DNA of 64,000 bases from Deltaproteobacteria bacterium (GCA_025363655.1 JANYDK010000071.1:248001-312000), one strand, 5' to 3'. Counted from the first letter of the stretch, positions 41,814 to 50,869 are shown. Notes: generated by a model not told the origin, from the letters alone. Numbers and translations are program-made.

Positions 41814-43886
41814 ATGCTCCTCGTGCGCTCCAATCGCTCGTCCTGCGTCTCCTTTCTCGCCTTCGTCGCGGGTGCCCTCTTCGTCTCCGTCGGTTGCCAC
41901 TCCGGCAGCGAGTCCGATCCGTCGAAAGCGACGGAGGTCGGGGGATTTCCCATCCCCGACTCGCCGCCGGACGCGCAGTCGCTGACGATCGCGAACTACT
42001 GCGAAGCCAAGGCGAAGGTGCAGTGTCACCTCGACGTCCCCTGCTGCGTCCTCGCCGGCGGCGCCGAGACGGAGGCCAGTTGTCATGACGTGGTGCTCGC
42101 GACTTGCCGAAGGGAAGTCACCGATCAGCAAGCGAAGGGACACGTCTTCGACCCTGCGAACGCCGGCCTCTGCGTGCTCGGGGGCGCCGCGCTCTACGAC
42201 GGCTGCACCGCGCGCAAGAGCCCCGACGACGCCGTCCCCGCGTGGTCGACGCTGATCAACGATGCCTGCGGCTCGGTGTGGAAGGGCACCGTCGCTCCCG
42301 GCGGCTCGTGCACCGAGCAAGGCGACTGCGCGGCCGGCGACATTCCCGGCGCCCGCGCGGGCTGCTCGACGTACATCACCGGCGCCGACGTGCGGCACAC
42401 GTGCGAGCTGAGCGGCATCGGGGGCGCGGGGGCGACGTGCAAGGGCAACCTCGACTGCCGACGTGACCTCGAATGCTTCATCGGCTCCGCCACGGCAACT
42501 TGCGCGAGCAAGCACCCGAGAGCGCTTGGCGAGACCTGTAGCGCACCTGGCGACACGTGCGCGAAAGACGCGCTCTGCAAGTCCGGCGTGTGCAGCGCTC
42601 GCTCCGCGCTCGGCGAGGCGTGCTTGCCTGATTACCCGACCTGCGCCGCACCCAACTTCTGCAACTACGCCGAGAAGAAGTGCACGCCAAGGCTCGCCAT
42701 CGGTGCCGCCTGCAAGTACCGCTACGATCTGTGCGAGGGCGGCATTTGCGAGGGCGATTTCGACGCGGCCACGTGCATCCCCATCGTCGCCTCGGGCGCG
42801 GCTTGCTCGGACGGCACCGCCGTCTGCGGCGACGGGCTCGCGTGCACCAGCGGCAAGTGCGCGCCGCGCAACGACGTCGGCAGCAAGCGAACCTGCGCGA
42901 CGATCGATCCGCCGCCGAGCGACGCTCCGCTCACGGCTGCTCCTTCGCCGGCGCCGCACCTCGTCTCGGTCGCGTACCGAACCGCGTGCGCAGTGACGGC
43001 CGCCGGCGGGGTCACCTGCTGGGGCGTGCTCCCAGCCTCGGGCGGGCCCATCTCGAAGCCGACGTCGATCGCGGGAATCAGGGACGCGGTCGAGATCGCC
43101 ACGGGCGAAGGCTTCGCCTGCGTCCGTCACGCGACCGGCACCATCTCGTGCTGGGGATACGGCAAGGAGGGCGAGCTCGGACAGATGCCTGCCGACACGT
43201 GCGACACCAGCCCGTGCGCCAAGTCACCGATCGACGTGCCGGGGGTGAGCGGCGCAGTGAAGCTCGTTGCCGGCTCGGGGCGCGCCTGCGTTCTGGAGGG
43301 TGACGGCTCGATCGTCTGTTGGGGCCTGAGGGCCCACGGAGACGGCGATTTCGTCGCTCCGACCAGGCTCGCCGGCGTAGCCAACGCCATCGACCTCACG
43401 GCCACGCTCGGCAGCATCTGCGCCGTCACCTCCGGCGGCAACGTCAAGTGCTGGAAGTCCATCGACGCACAGCCCGATTGGGATCTCACCATCGATGGCG
43501 CCTACGAAGCGAAGGTGACGAGTATCGCAATGGGCGGCCAAGGCCTCGTCGTGGCGCACGCCGACGGCACCGTCACGCGAGGCCCGGAAGGACTCACCGA
43601 CGTCACCCAAGTGGCCGGCGGCGAGGACTTCTCCTGCGCCGTGCAAGCCGACGGCACGGTGCGGTGTTGGGGAAGCAACGGCTACGGACAGCTCGGGACC
43701 GGCAGCGCGGACGCGACCGCGCTCTCGGTCGTACGCGGCGTCGCGGGCGCGAGCGAGGTCGCCGCTTCGTCGATAGGCCAGACCGCATGCGCACGCGTCG
43801 GAGACTCGGTCTGGTGCTGGGGAAACGACTTCGACCAGCTCGTCAGCAGCGGTTTCAGCGACATGGGGCCGCGAAAGGTGTTCTGA
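41814..43886 (+). CDS. lipoprotein with Cys-rich domain and RCC1-like repeats
   Basis: 690 residues from the ATG at 41814; an ATG at 41784 adds ten residues. The signal ends Val-Ser-Val-Gly-Cys. Residues about 35-370 are cysteine-rich with Glu/Asp and short Cys-X-Cys spacings, like other myxobacterial surface modules. Residues about 380-690 carry RCC1-type propeller units, each with Cys-Ala-Val, a Gly-X-Val-X-Cys-Trp-Gly turn and Tyr-Gly-Gln-Leu-Gly. RCC1 folds bind proteins or nucleotides and, outside the cell, probably act as adhesion or recognition modules. The 41645-41813 region upstream should hold divergent promoters; I see no clear operator there. Confidence 0.78.
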   Translation: MLLVRSNRSSCVSFLAFVAGALFVSVGCHSGSESDPSKATEVGGFPIPDSPPDAQSLTIANYCEAKAKVQCHLDVPCCVLAGGAETEASCHDVVLATCRREVTDQQAKGHVFDPANAGLCVLGGAALYDGCTARKSPDDAVPAWSTLINDACGSVWKGTVAPGGSCTEQGDCAAGDIPGARAGCSTYITGADVRHTCELSGIGGAGATCKGNLDCRRDLECFIGSATATCASKHPRALGETCSAPGDTCAKDALCKSGVCSARSALGEACLPDYPTCAAPNFCNYAEKKCTPRLAIGAACKYRYDLCEGGICEGDFDAATCIPIVASGAACSDGTAVCGDGLACTSGKCAPRNDVGSKRTCATIDPPPSDAPLTAAPSPAPHLVSVAYRTACAVTAAGGVTCWGVLPASGGPISKPTSIAGIRDAVEIATGEGFACVRHATGTISCWGYGKEGELGQMPADTCDTSPCAKSPIDVPGVSGAVKLVAGSGRACVLEGDGSIVCWGLRAHGDGDFVAPTRLAGVANAIDLTATLGSICAVTSGGNVKCWKSIDAQPDWDLTIDGAYEAKVTSIAMGGQGLVVAHADGTVTRGPEGLTDVTQVAGGEDFSCAVQADGTVRCWGSNGYGQLGTGSADATALSVVRGVAGASEVAASSIGQTACARVGDSVWCWGNDFDQLVSSGFSDMGPRKVF

Positions 43887-43906
43887 GCTCGATCGAGCTG
43901 ATCGAG

Positions 43907-44269
43907 TCAGAGCACGAGCTTCCCGATCCACGAGGCCGCCGTCGTCGCCACGGCGACGGCGACGAGCTCCTCTGTGCGCCTGCGCGCGTTCGAGAGCAGA
44001 TGAACGATCGCCCACCCGTGCACCGCGATCACGAGGGGCCAGAGCGGATGCGCAGCGAACGCACCCGCGAGATCACCCGCGAGCGCGCCGGTGCACGCGT
44101 GGGTCATGCCGCAATAGGGACACGGCAGCCCCGTGAGCTGACGGAAGAGACACCCCGGACCGTCCTCCGCGACGAGGTGACGGAGCCATGGAGAGCACGC
44201 GAGGAGGATCGTACCGGCGATCGCGACGATGCCGACGATGCCGAGCCCGATCCTCCGCGTGCGGCTCAT
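43907..44269 (-). CDS. DUF2752 small membrane protein
   Basis: 120 residues. Three hydrophobic segments (about 6-28, 75-95, 102-118) surround the DUF2752 signature Cys-Leu-Phe-Arg-Gln-Leu-Thr-Gly-Leu-Pro-Cys-Pro-Tyr-Cys-Gly-Met-Thr. The three cysteines before Gly-Met-Thr are characteristic. The function of the family is unknown. It lies eight bases downstream of the GYF_2-type gene, so the two are one operon. Confidence 0.85.
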   Translation of the reverse strand: MSRTRRIGLGIVGIVAIAGTILLACSPWLRHLVAEDGPGCLFRQLTGLPCPYCGMTHACTGALAGDLAGAFAAHPLWPLVIAVHGWAIVHLLSNARRRTEELVAVAVATTAASWIGKLVL

Positions 44270-44276
44270 CTGCCGA

Positions 44277-44741
44277 TCAACTGGCAGCCACGCGCAGGAC
44301 GCCGACGCACATCACCAAGATCGAGATGATCACCCCGGCCATGGCGAGCCCGCGACCCTCTTGACGATTGCCACCCTGGTCGATGTTGCGAATCGCGATC
44401 CACGAGAAAATCAGCCCGAGCGGAGCACAGAACAAAGACAGCACGAAGCCCGCGATGGCCATCCCCGAAGTGCCGGTCGGTATCGGAAGGTCGTCTTCAT
44501 ACGGCGACGGATAGGCCATCTGTCTCATCATCACCGGCGCGGCCTGCACGTGGACGACGACGACACCCGCCTGCTCGAACGCGGCCGCGAAGACGGGCTG
44601 CGACGCGAGCGGCGTCCAACTCTCTTGATCGCGCGAGATGCGTGCGCGCGGTGGGATGAATTTCTTCTCGATCCCATCGACCACTGCGCCGTCACCGTGC
44701 GGACCCGTGACGTTTCCATCGACATCGACGAACCAAGCCAT
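44277..44741 (-). CDS. GYF_2/DUF4190-like membrane protein
   Basis: 154 residues from the ATG at 44741, with a GGAGGGGG purine run seven bases upstream; a longer frame to 44867 lacks such a site. The N-terminal 60 residues resemble a GYF_2 domain (Trp-Phe-Val-Asp...Gly-Pro...Ala-Arg-Ile-Ser...Trp-Thr-Pro-Leu). A linker with Pro-Ser-Pro-Tyr follows, then two membrane helices (about 93-115 and 130-150) in the DUF4190 pattern (Ser-Gly-Met-Ala-Ile-Ala-Gly-Phe). Such proteins are common next to DUF2752. The role is unknown, probably in membrane protein organisation. The 44742-44937 region upstream carries a 12-base palindrome (GTTGCATGCAAC, 44874-44885). Confidence 0.78.
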   Translation of the reverse strand: MAWFVDVDGNVTGPHGDGAVVDGIEKKFIPPRARISRDQESWTPLASQPVFAAAFEQAGVVVVHVQAAPVMMRQMAYPSPYEDDLPIPTGTSGMAIAGFVLSLFCAPLGLIFSWIAIRNIDQGGNRQEGRGLAMAGVIISILVMCVGVLRVAAS

Positions 44742-44937
44742 GTGAAACCCCCTCCTCGCGCATAGCCGCGGGCGTTGAACGCTCGGCCCGCCTCGCAAGC
44801 GGCAGGCCAGACGCGAGCGGACGAATCGCTGGGATTTCAGGGCGATCGTGGTTTGCGCTGCGACCACTGGCCGGTTGCATGCAACGTTGCGGGCGTTGCG
44901 CTCACGCCGTGATCACGCGCAACCGCGCAACCGCGAG

Positions 44938-45315
44938 CTACGTGCGCGCGTGCGCGAGGCCCTTGCGGGAGGTCTCGACGATCTCGGCGAGCTGCTCGGC
45001 GCTGTAGCCGAGCCTTCGCGCGAGCTTCTGCAGCACCGCGTCCTCATCGCTCCACTCATCACCATCGGAGATCACCAAGAGGGCGGCGTTGCCGAGCAAG
45101 GTGTCGCGATCGTCTTCCTCGAGCGTCGAGGTGTCGACCTCGTCGAGGGTGCGAGCCGTGCTCGCCCAAGCGACGAGAGCCTTCTCCTCGTCGTCGCTGG
45201 CGTCGAAGCCGGAGCACATGCCTTCGATGACGCCGGCCTCCGGACCTTGCACGGCTCCATCGGCCCAGGCGACCGCGATCAACGCTTTCACGATCGTCGT
45301 CTCGTTGGGTGTCAT
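44938..45315 (-). CDS. TerB-like domain protein
   Basis: 125 residues. The start is set at the ATG at 45315; the longer frame further upstream is only a shadow of the transporter. The helical fold shows the TerB/DUF533 pattern: Ala-Leu-Ile-Ala-Val-Ala-Trp-Ala-Asp-Gly, then Glu-Glu-Lys-Ala-Leu, Ala-Leu-Leu-Val-Ile-Ser-Asp-Gly and Glu-Asp-Ala-Val-Leu-Gln-Lys-Leu-Ala. The two Ala-Asp-Gly/Ser-Asp-Gly sites carry the acidic residues that bind metal in TerB. It is soluble, divergent from the MFS gene by 30 bases. A stress-response or scaffold role is likely, but the family is loosely defined. Confidence 0.75.
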   Translation of the reverse strand: MTPNETTIVKALIAVAWADGAVQGPEAGVIEGMCSGFDASDDEEKALVAWASTARTLDEVDTSTLEEDDRDTLLGNAALLVISDGDEWSDEDAVLQKLARRLGYSAEQLAEIVETSRKGLAHART

Positions 45316-45345
45316 CGAGCAGGCAGCGTATACCATCCGCCCAGC

Positions 45346-46596
45346 GTGCCCCAGAGCCCTCCTCCCACCGCATCCGATGCCACCAAGGCGTCCGACCCGC
45401 CGCTCGCTCCCGCCGCCGTGCGCGCGATCTTCATCTTCGCCTTCCTCGGCTGGATGTTCGATTTCTACGACCTCTTCCTCATCGGCTTCGTCCGCGAGAA
45501 GGTCACCCACGAGTTCTCGCTCGGCGAGAGCGCGAGCGCGTGGATGCTCGGGATCGCGCTCGGGACCTCGGGCCTCGGAGGCATCGTCTCCGGGTGGCTC
45601 GCCGATCGGTACGGCAAGCGCAACGTCCTCGCGGCGACGGTGCTGATGTACTCGCTCGGCTCACTCGTCGCCGGACTCGCCCCGTCGTTCGCCGTCTTCC
45701 TCGTCGGTCGCGGGCTCGTCGGCCTCGGCGTCGGCGGCGAGTGGGCGATCGGTCACGCGATGGTCGCCGAGGCCGTGCGCTCGACCCATCGCGGACGCGC
45801 CTCCGCGGCCTTGCAAGCCGGTGAGCCCGTCGGCGCTGCGCTCGCCGCGTTGGTCGGCTTCCTCCTCGTGCCGATCCTCGGTTGGCGCATGGTGATGATC
45901 ATCTCCAGCTCGACCGCGCTCTTGGCGCTCTTCATGCGTCGCTCGCTGGTGATCCCGAAAGAGGCCGCGGGCACGCGCGCTACCTTCGCCGACCTGCAGA
46001 GGGCGCGCGTCTTCGGTCGGATGTTCCTCGCGTGGATCCTCGGCGTGCTCAAGCTCGGCACCTACTGGACTTGCTACACGTGGCTCCCGAGCTTCCTCGT
46101 CGAGCGCATGCATCAGAGCGTCGGCAAGTCGCTCACCTGGGTGCTCACCGCGCAGGTCGGCCAGTTCCTCGGCATGATCGCCTTCGGCAACGTCTCCGAT
46201 CGCTTCGGTCGCCGCCCGGCGTTTTGTGCCTTTTCCTTGCTGACGGCCTCGGCACTGGCGCCGCTCGCCTTCGGATGGACGTGGCTCTCCGCGCATCCGC
46301 CGATCTTCTGGGCGACGATGTTCGCGCTCGGCGTCGGCGCCGGATGCACCGCAGGGTTCGGCGCGCTCCTCGCCGAGCTCTTCCCGCTCGAAGTGCGCAG
46401 CTTGGCGATGGGCACCACCTACAACATGGCGCGCGCGGTTCAGCTCGGAGCGCCGGTGCTCGTCGGCTTCGCGGTCCTCCATTGGGACATCGCCGGCGGC
46501 CTCTCGGTGCCGCTCTCGCTCGCGGTGCTCACCGCCGCGTGGGTATGGGTTCTCCCCGAGACGCGCGGAACGGCGCTCGCTTCACTTCGGCGGTAG
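45346..46596 (+). CDS. MFS transporter (organic acid/sugar type)
   Basis: 416 residues from the GTG at 45346. A short proline-rich leader is followed by 12 membrane helices. The MFS signature Asp-Arg-Tyr-Gly-Lys-Arg after helix 2 and its half-repeat Asp-Arg-Phe-Gly-Arg-Arg near residue 285 are intact. Gly-Arg-Gly-Leu-Val-Gly-Leu-Gly-Val-Gly-Gly-Glu-Trp resembles the aromatic acid/sialic acid/sugar-phosphate branches. The last helix ends at Leu-Pro-Glu-Thr-Arg-Gly, the usual family terminus. The substrate is not fixed. It converges with, and overlaps by 15 bases, the glutathione peroxidase gene. Confidence 0.85.
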   Translation: MPQSPPPTASDATKASDPPLAPAAVRAIFIFAFLGWMFDFYDLFLIGFVREKVTHEFSLGESASAWMLGIALGTSGLGGIVSGWLADRYGKRNVLAATVLMYSLGSLVAGLAPSFAVFLVGRGLVGLGVGGEWAIGHAMVAEAVRSTHRGRASAALQAGEPVGAALAALVGFLLVPILGWRMVMIISSSTALLALFMRRSLVIPKEAAGTRATFADLQRARVFGRMFLAWILGVLKLGTYWTCYTWLPSFLVERMHQSVGKSLTWVLTAQVGQFLGMIAFGNVSDRFGRRPAFCAFSLLTASALAPLAFGWTWLSAHPPIFWATMFALGVGAGCTAGFGALLAELFPLEVRSLAMGTTYNMARAVQLGAPVLVGFAVLHWDIAGGLSVPLSLAVLTAAWVWVLPETRGTALASLRR

Positions 46597-47235
46597 CACC
46601 TTCTCTACTGCCGCCACCAGCTCGCCCGCCATCGGCTCGACCTTCGGCTCGAAGCGCGCGACCACTTTCCCCTGCGGATCGACGAGGAATTTCGTGAAAT
46701 TCCACTTCACCTCGCCGGTGATGCCTGCGCCCGTGTCCTGCGTCAGCGTCTTGTAGAGCGGCGCCTGCTCCGGCCCCTTGGCGTGCACCTTGGCGAACAT
46801 CGGAAACGTCACGCCGTAGTTCTTCTGACAGAACGTGGCCACCTGCTGCTCGTCGCCGGGCTCTTGTCCGCCGAAGTCGTTGCAAGGAAACCCGAGGACG
46901 ACGAGGCCGCGATCTTTGTACTTCTCGTAGAGCGCCTCGAGCCCCGCGTATTGCGGTGTGTAGCCGCACTCGCTGGCGGTGTTGACGATGAGCAGCGCCT
47001 TGCCGCGATAGGACGAGAGCTTCTCCGGCTTGCCGGCGAGGGTGACGACGTCGTGGTCGATGGTCACGGGACTGACTCCTTCACTCGCGCTCGCGAGCGG
47101 CTTGGGCGAGGCGTCGGTTGGCGTCTCGGATTTCGTCTCCGGCGTCGTCTCCCGCGGGGTCTGACGACAGGCGAAGACCGACGTCGAAAGCGCCACGCAG
47201 GTGAGAGAAAACCAAAACGGTGCGCGCGTTCTCAT
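46582..47235 (-). CDS. lipoprotein glutathione peroxidase
   Basis: 217 residues. The N-terminal signal ends Val-Phe-Ala-Cys (C23), followed by a Pro/Thr/Glu linker. The peroxidase domain (about 55-217) is complete: peroxidatic C90 in Asn-Thr-Ala-Ser-Glu-Cys-Gly-Tyr, Q124 in Phe-Gly-Gly-Gln-Glu-Pro-Gly and W178-N179 in Lys-Trp-Asn-Phe-Thr-Lys-Phe. It uses cysteine, not selenocysteine. It reduces peroxides, probably with a thioredoxin-like donor, and as a lipoprotein it protects the envelope rather than the cytoplasm. Its 3' end overlaps the MFS gene. Confidence 0.9.
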   Translation of the reverse strand: MRTRAPFWFSLTCVALSTSVFACRQTPRETTPETKSETPTDASPKPLASASEGVSPVTIDHDVVTLAGKPEKLSSYRGKALLIVNTASECGYTPQYAGLEALYEKYKDRGLVVLGFPCNDFGGQEPGDEQQVATFCQKNYGVTFPMFAKVHAKGPEQAPLYKTLTQDTGAGITGEVKWNFTKFLVDPQGKVVARFEPKVEPMAGELVAAVEKVLPPK

Positions 47236-47275
47236 CGTCGCGACGAGAGTCTCATGATTCGTCTTTCGAGTCGCT

Positions 47276-48424
47276 TCAAGGACAGGCCGGCATCGCTGCG
47301 CCGGGAGCGAGCAAGAATCCGCCGGTCACCGCCGCGTCGCGCTTGGCACCGTCGAGCCAGGCCTGCGCCGAAGCATCACCGAGCACGTGACGGACGACGA
47401 ACGCCGCCGCCGTGCCCTTCAAGGTCGGCCTTCGCGAGGCCGGATCGGCGCCAGCGACGCACGCGCTGCAGGTGAAGCCGCAGTCGGTGTCGAGGAACTG
47501 CATGTGTCCGAAGGCGGTGAGCGTCCAGAGATAGCGCGTGATGCTCGCGGGCGTGCCGGCGTAGAGCGAGGCCGCGTCGTTGGCCGTCGGGGCGCAGGAC
47601 TGTCCGAGCTTGAGGCAATGCGAGAGCGTGGTCCCGAAGTAGCCGATCGGGATCTTCAGCTTCGCCGTCTCGGTCGGCGCCAGCTGCGGGTGCGAGGCGT
47701 CGACCGTACCGCCGCCGAAGCCGCCCGGATTGCCGTCGACCGGATCGAAGGCGAGCTCGGCGACGAACGATGCATCGGCGATCACCGCCATCAGCGAGCC
47801 TTTGCCGCCGAGCGAGTGTCCCGAGGCGACGATTTTGGTGGCGTCGATCTTCGGTGCGCCGGTGATGCTGCCGGCGACGAGGGCGTCTTTGGCGGCGATG
47901 ATCGCATCGCGCACGTCGCGATGATCTTGCGAGAGGAGCGTGCCCTTGAAGTCGGTGCTGACGACGACGAACCCATAGCTGGCGAGGTGCGCGAGCAGGT
48001 TGTCGTAGTCGGTGTTCTTCAGCTGGAAGCCGTGCGCGAAGACGATCGCCGGCCGTGTCGTGCCGGGAGAGGTCGCGGGAATGAGCACGTGCACCGCGTT
48101 GGTGCCGACCGTGCTGTCCGACTTGGTGACCGCGAACGGCCCGGCGAGCGCGTAGTCGGTGCCAGACGAGGTGTCGCCCGTGCCGACGTCCGTGCTCGTT
48201 CCATCGCTGCTCGTCCCATCGACGCCGCCGCCCGTGTCGGTCGTGACTCCATCGCCCGCCGTCGACGTGTCGGTCGCGCTCGTGTCGCTACCACCGACGT
48301 CGTCACCGGAAGCCGCGGTGTCATCGACCGCTGCCGTCGGCGTACTCCCCGAGCACGCGAGCAAGAGCGGCAAGGCCGCGAGCGGAAGAAGCGAACGAAG
48401 AGCGAAGGCGTGGTTGATCTTCAT
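47276..48424 (-). CDS. alpha/beta-hydrolase lipoprotein
   Basis: 382 residues from the ATG at 48424. The signal ends Leu-Leu-Leu-Ala-Cys (C24). A long Asp/Thr/Ser/Gly spacer (about 28-92) is followed by a hydrolase domain. The oxyanion turn is Phe-Ala-His-Gly-Phe-Gln-Leu and the nucleophile elbow is Gly-His-Ser-Leu-Gly-Gly. Later Asp and His (Gly-His-Met-Gln-Phe-Leu-Asp) complete the triad. Four Cys sit in the C-terminal third, with a terminal Cys-Pro. It resembles chlorophyllase/PET-hydrolase-like secreted esterases. The substrate is unknown. The 41-base gap to the peroxidase gene makes cotranscription possible (minus strand). Confidence 0.8.
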   Translation of the reverse strand: MKINHAFALRSLLPLAALPLLLACSGSTPTAAVDDTAASGDDVGGSDTSATDTSTAGDGVTTDTGGGVDGTSSDGTSTDVGTGDTSSGTDYALAGPFAVTKSDSTVGTNAVHVLIPATSPGTTRPAIVFAHGFQLKNTDYDNLLAHLASYGFVVVSTDFKGTLLSQDHRDVRDAIIAAKDALVAGSITGAPKIDATKIVASGHSLGGKGSLMAVIADASFVAELAFDPVDGNPGGFGGGTVDASHPQLAPTETAKLKIPIGYFGTTLSHCLKLGQSCAPTANDAASLYAGTPASITRYLWTLTAFGHMQFLDTDCGFTCSACVAGADPASRRPTLKGTAAAFVVRHVLGDASAQAWLDGAKRDAAVTGGFLLAPGAAMPACP

Positions 48425-48556
48425 GGCGCTCGAAGGTTGATGCTCTTTGGTGATATTCGCCAATCGGCCGGGCAATTTAGCCTCGCGCTTACCAAAATGA
48501 CCAAAGATTGAGGTGTAAAGGACCTCGATCGGAGCCGTTCGCTCCCCACAAAGATC

Positions 48557-49699
48557 TCAGCCGCCCTTCCGACAATCGACCTTCATCAGCGTCACCCCAG
48601 CGTCGGTGCGATACGCGTAGATCGCGCCGCCCTCGTCGAGCACCACGAAGTCGCGGAAGGTCTCGTCGGGCAACGTCGTCGACGGCAGCGTGACCTCTCC
48701 GAGGGGGACGCCCGAGACCGACTCGATGCAGAGGAGCTCGATGCGTGGATCGCCGTCGGGCTTGCCTTCGCTGGCGACGAAGCCCATCGCCGCCACGTAG
48801 ACGACGCCGGCGAGATCGCTGTCGAGCAAGAGGAGGTTGGTCACCGACATCGGCAGGTGATACTGCCGCGTCCAACGATGCTCTTCCGGCGCGCGCTGCG
48901 TCGACGTGAGGAAGATGCTGTCGCCACCGGGCGGTGGGAGGAGCCACGCGTTGAGGAACGAGAGCCCGTCGCGCGTCGGTCTCCCCGGCAGCTCTTTGCG
49001 ATCGGTGGCCGGCTTGCCGCTGGTGTCGCCGACGAGCACCAACCCTGCGTGCTCGCGCTCGACGTAGACGTTCTTGCCTTCGACGAAGACGCCGGTGACC
49101 GCGCCGCCCTCTTTCACGCCATCGCCGACGATCGGCAGCGAGCCTTGCACCTTGCCGTCGGGACCGATGACGCTCACGGCTTTGTCGGCGAGACGATCGA
49201 GCACCAAGAGCGAGCCGTCTTTGGCGGTGGCGACGTCCTGCGCCGCCTTCACCGGCGTGAGGATGGACTCGATCGGCTTGCCGTCTTTGCCGAGACGCAC
49301 GAGGCGACCGTTCACTTGATCGAGGACCACGACGTTGCCGTTGGCGTCGACCGCGAGGCTCATCGGTGCTTCGGGGTTCGCTTCTTTGGGCGCGAAGTGT
49401 CCGAGCTCGTCAGGGCCGGTGCCCCACTTCACCTTGGCGTAAGTCGACGCATCGGTAGGCGTTTGCGTCGGTCCCGCGCCGACACTCGACGAGAGCATGG
49501 GGCCGGCGTTCGTCGCGTTGATGTTCGCGTTCGCGTTCGCGTTGCTCGTCGAGCTCTTCGCGTTCGCGTTCGTGCTCGCACTGCCGGACTTGCCGTCACC
49601 CTTGGTCCCCGCGTCGGTGCGCGAGAGCCTCCACCCGATGAAAACGACGACCGCGAGGACGACGATCGCGATCACGACGTTGCGTTGCCGAGCCTCCAT
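48557..49699 (-). CDS. membrane-anchored NHL-like beta-propeller protein
   Basis: 380 residues from the ATG at 49699. A short Met-Glu-Ala-Arg-Gln-Arg leader precedes one membrane helix (about 7-24). A linker of Lys/Ser/Asn/Ala repeats (Asn-Ala-Asn-Ala units, about 35-70) follows. The rest (about 90-380) shows NHL-type blades with Ala-Val-Asp-Ala-Asn-Gly-Asn-Val-Val-Val-Leu-Asp, Val-Ala-Thr-Ala-Lys-Asp-Gly-Ser-Leu-Leu-Val-Leu-Asp and similar turns. It is probably periplasmic or surface-facing, where it could sense or bind sugar or protein ligands. No catalytic residues are obvious. 48425-48556 upstream of its stop holds no gene. Confidence 0.75.
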   Translation of the reverse strand: MEARQRNVVIAIVVLAVVVFIGWRLSRTDAGTKGDGKSGSASTNANAKSSTSNANANANINATNAGPMLSSSVGAGPTQTPTDASTYAKVKWGTGPDELGHFAPKEANPEAPMSLAVDANGNVVVLDQVNGRLVRLGKDGKPIESILTPVKAAQDVATAKDGSLLVLDRLADKAVSVIGPDGKVQGSLPIVGDGVKEGGAVTGVFVEGKNVYVEREHAGLVLVGDTSGKPATDRKELPGRPTRDGLSFLNAWLLPPPGGDSIFLTSTQRAPEEHRWTRQYHLPMSVTNLLLLDSDLAGVVYVAAMGFVASEGKPDGDPRIELLCIESVSGVPLGEVTLPSTTLPDETFRDFVVLDEGGAIYAYRTDAGVTLMKVDCRKGG

Positions 49700-49890
49700 C
49701 CAAGCCGACGTTAGCGCCCTTCGGGTACGTCTGCGTCTCCTCCATCGACGCTGCGCGCAACGCTCATTGGCGCAGATGTAGGATGTCTGGACAGTATGAC
49801 GAAGCGCATGCCCAGGTGACTTTGTGCGCGGGCGTTTTCCTGCGCGAAACGCGAAAAATCCAGCGCGTCGCGAGATCGCACGGTGACGGC

Positions 49891-50829
49891 ATGCGCCTCG
49901 CAATGTCGGTCGGCATGCGGACGTCCTCCACCTGGTCTTGCCTCGCTTCCCTCGCTCCCCTCGCGGTTGCCATCGCCGCGCTCGGCGGCCTCGGCGCTCT
50001 CGGTGGATGCGCAGCGAACGGCGGCTCGTCGGGGCCGAACAACAGCGAAGAGATCGTCGGCGCCGACGACTCCGGTGACGCGCAGGTCGCGCAGAGCGTC
50101 CTCGGCAACGTCCCGGTGGGTACGCAGTTGAAGTCGACGACGGGGGTCAACCTCCGCACAGGTCCTTCGACGGCCAACAAGATCCTCCACGTCGTGCCGG
50201 CCGGCGCGATCGTCACGGTCGTCACCAGCGCCCCGCAGAACGGCTTCTACCAAGTGAACCACGCCGGCACCGTCGGCTGGAGCTTCGGCACCTATTACAA
50301 CCAAGTGAGCTCGGGCGGTGGTGGCGGCGGTGGCGGCGGTGGCGGCGGCGGCACGAGCACGCCGAGCCGCGACAACGCCATCACGCGCGCCAAAGAAGGC
50401 GTCGGCTTCTCGTATTGGTGGGGACACGGACGTTGGCTCGCGAGCGGCCCGACCTCGTCGACCGCCGGCTCCTGCAGCGGCTCGTGCCCGAGCTGCAGCC
50501 ACGGCGGCAGCTACGGCGCCGACTGCTCGGGCTACGTCGGGAAAATCTGGGCCGTCGGTCAGAGCAGCGACCTCAGCGTCGACGCGCACCCGTACAGCAC
50601 CGGCAGCTTCGTCAGCGACACCTCGAGCTGGAAGACCGTCTCACGTGGCGCCGTACAGAAGGCCGACGCGATGGTCTACAATTCGGGCGGCGAAGGTCAC
50701 ATCTTCCTCTACGAGTCGGGCGACGGCTGGGGCTCGTTTTGGACCTACGAGGCGCGCGGCTGCTCGACGGGCGTGGTGCACAACTTGAGGACGGCCGGGT
50801 CGGCGTATCACGCGATCAGTCACTATTAG
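49891..50829 (+). CDS. SH3b and NlpC/P60-like lipoprotein hydrolase
   Basis: 312 residues from the ATG at 49891; ATGs at 49903 and 49915 are alternatives. The signal ends Leu-Gly-Gly-Cys (C40). An SH3b domain (about 75-135, Val-Asn-Leu-Arg-Thr-Gly-Pro-Ser and Gly-Trp-Ser-Phe-Gly-Thr-Tyr-Tyr) would bind cell-wall peptides. A run of about 13 glycines joins it to a papain-like domain with C212 in Tyr-Gly-Ala-Asp-Cys-Ser-Gly-Tyr and H270 in Gly-Glu-Gly-His-Ile-Phe. That is the NlpC/P60 peptidoglycan endopeptidase pattern. A Cys cluster (Ser-Cys-Ser-Gly-Ser-Cys-Pro-Ser-Cys-Ser) just before the catalytic Cys is unusual. Confidence 0.8.
   Translation: MRLAMSVGMRTSSTWSCLASLAPLAVAIAALGGLGALGGCAANGGSSGPNNSEEIVGADDSGDAQVAQSVLGNVPVGTQLKSTTGVNLRTGPSTANKILHVVPAGAIVTVVTSAPQNGFYQVNHAGTVGWSFGTYYNQVSSGGGGGGGGGGGGGTSTPSRDNAITRAKEGVGFSYWWGHGRWLASGPTSSTAGSCSGSCPSCSHGGSYGADCSGYVGKIWAVGQSSDLSVDAHPYSTGSFVSDTSSWKTVSRGAVQKADAMVYNSGGEGHIFLYESGDGWGSFWTYEARGCSTGVVHNLRTAGSAYHAISHY
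50318..50356 (+). repeat. polyglycine-encoding GGC/GGT tract
   Basis: About 13 consecutive glycine codons (mostly GGT and GGC) form a microsatellite inside the SH3b-NlpC gene. They encode a flexible linker between the two domains, and length variation would not change the frame. Confidence 0.85.
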
Positions 50830-50869
50830 AGTTCTTGCCATCTCGCCCCCTGGGGCATTCTGGCGAACC

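Noticed and set aside
44874-44885. GTTGCATGCAAC palindrome as an operator
   Set aside because: Single 12-base palindrome with no second copy seen and no adjacent regulator gene; too weak to call.
50318-50356. GGT/GGC tract as CRISPR or structural repeat
   Set aside because: It is a run of glycine codons within a gene; no spacers or palindromic repeats.
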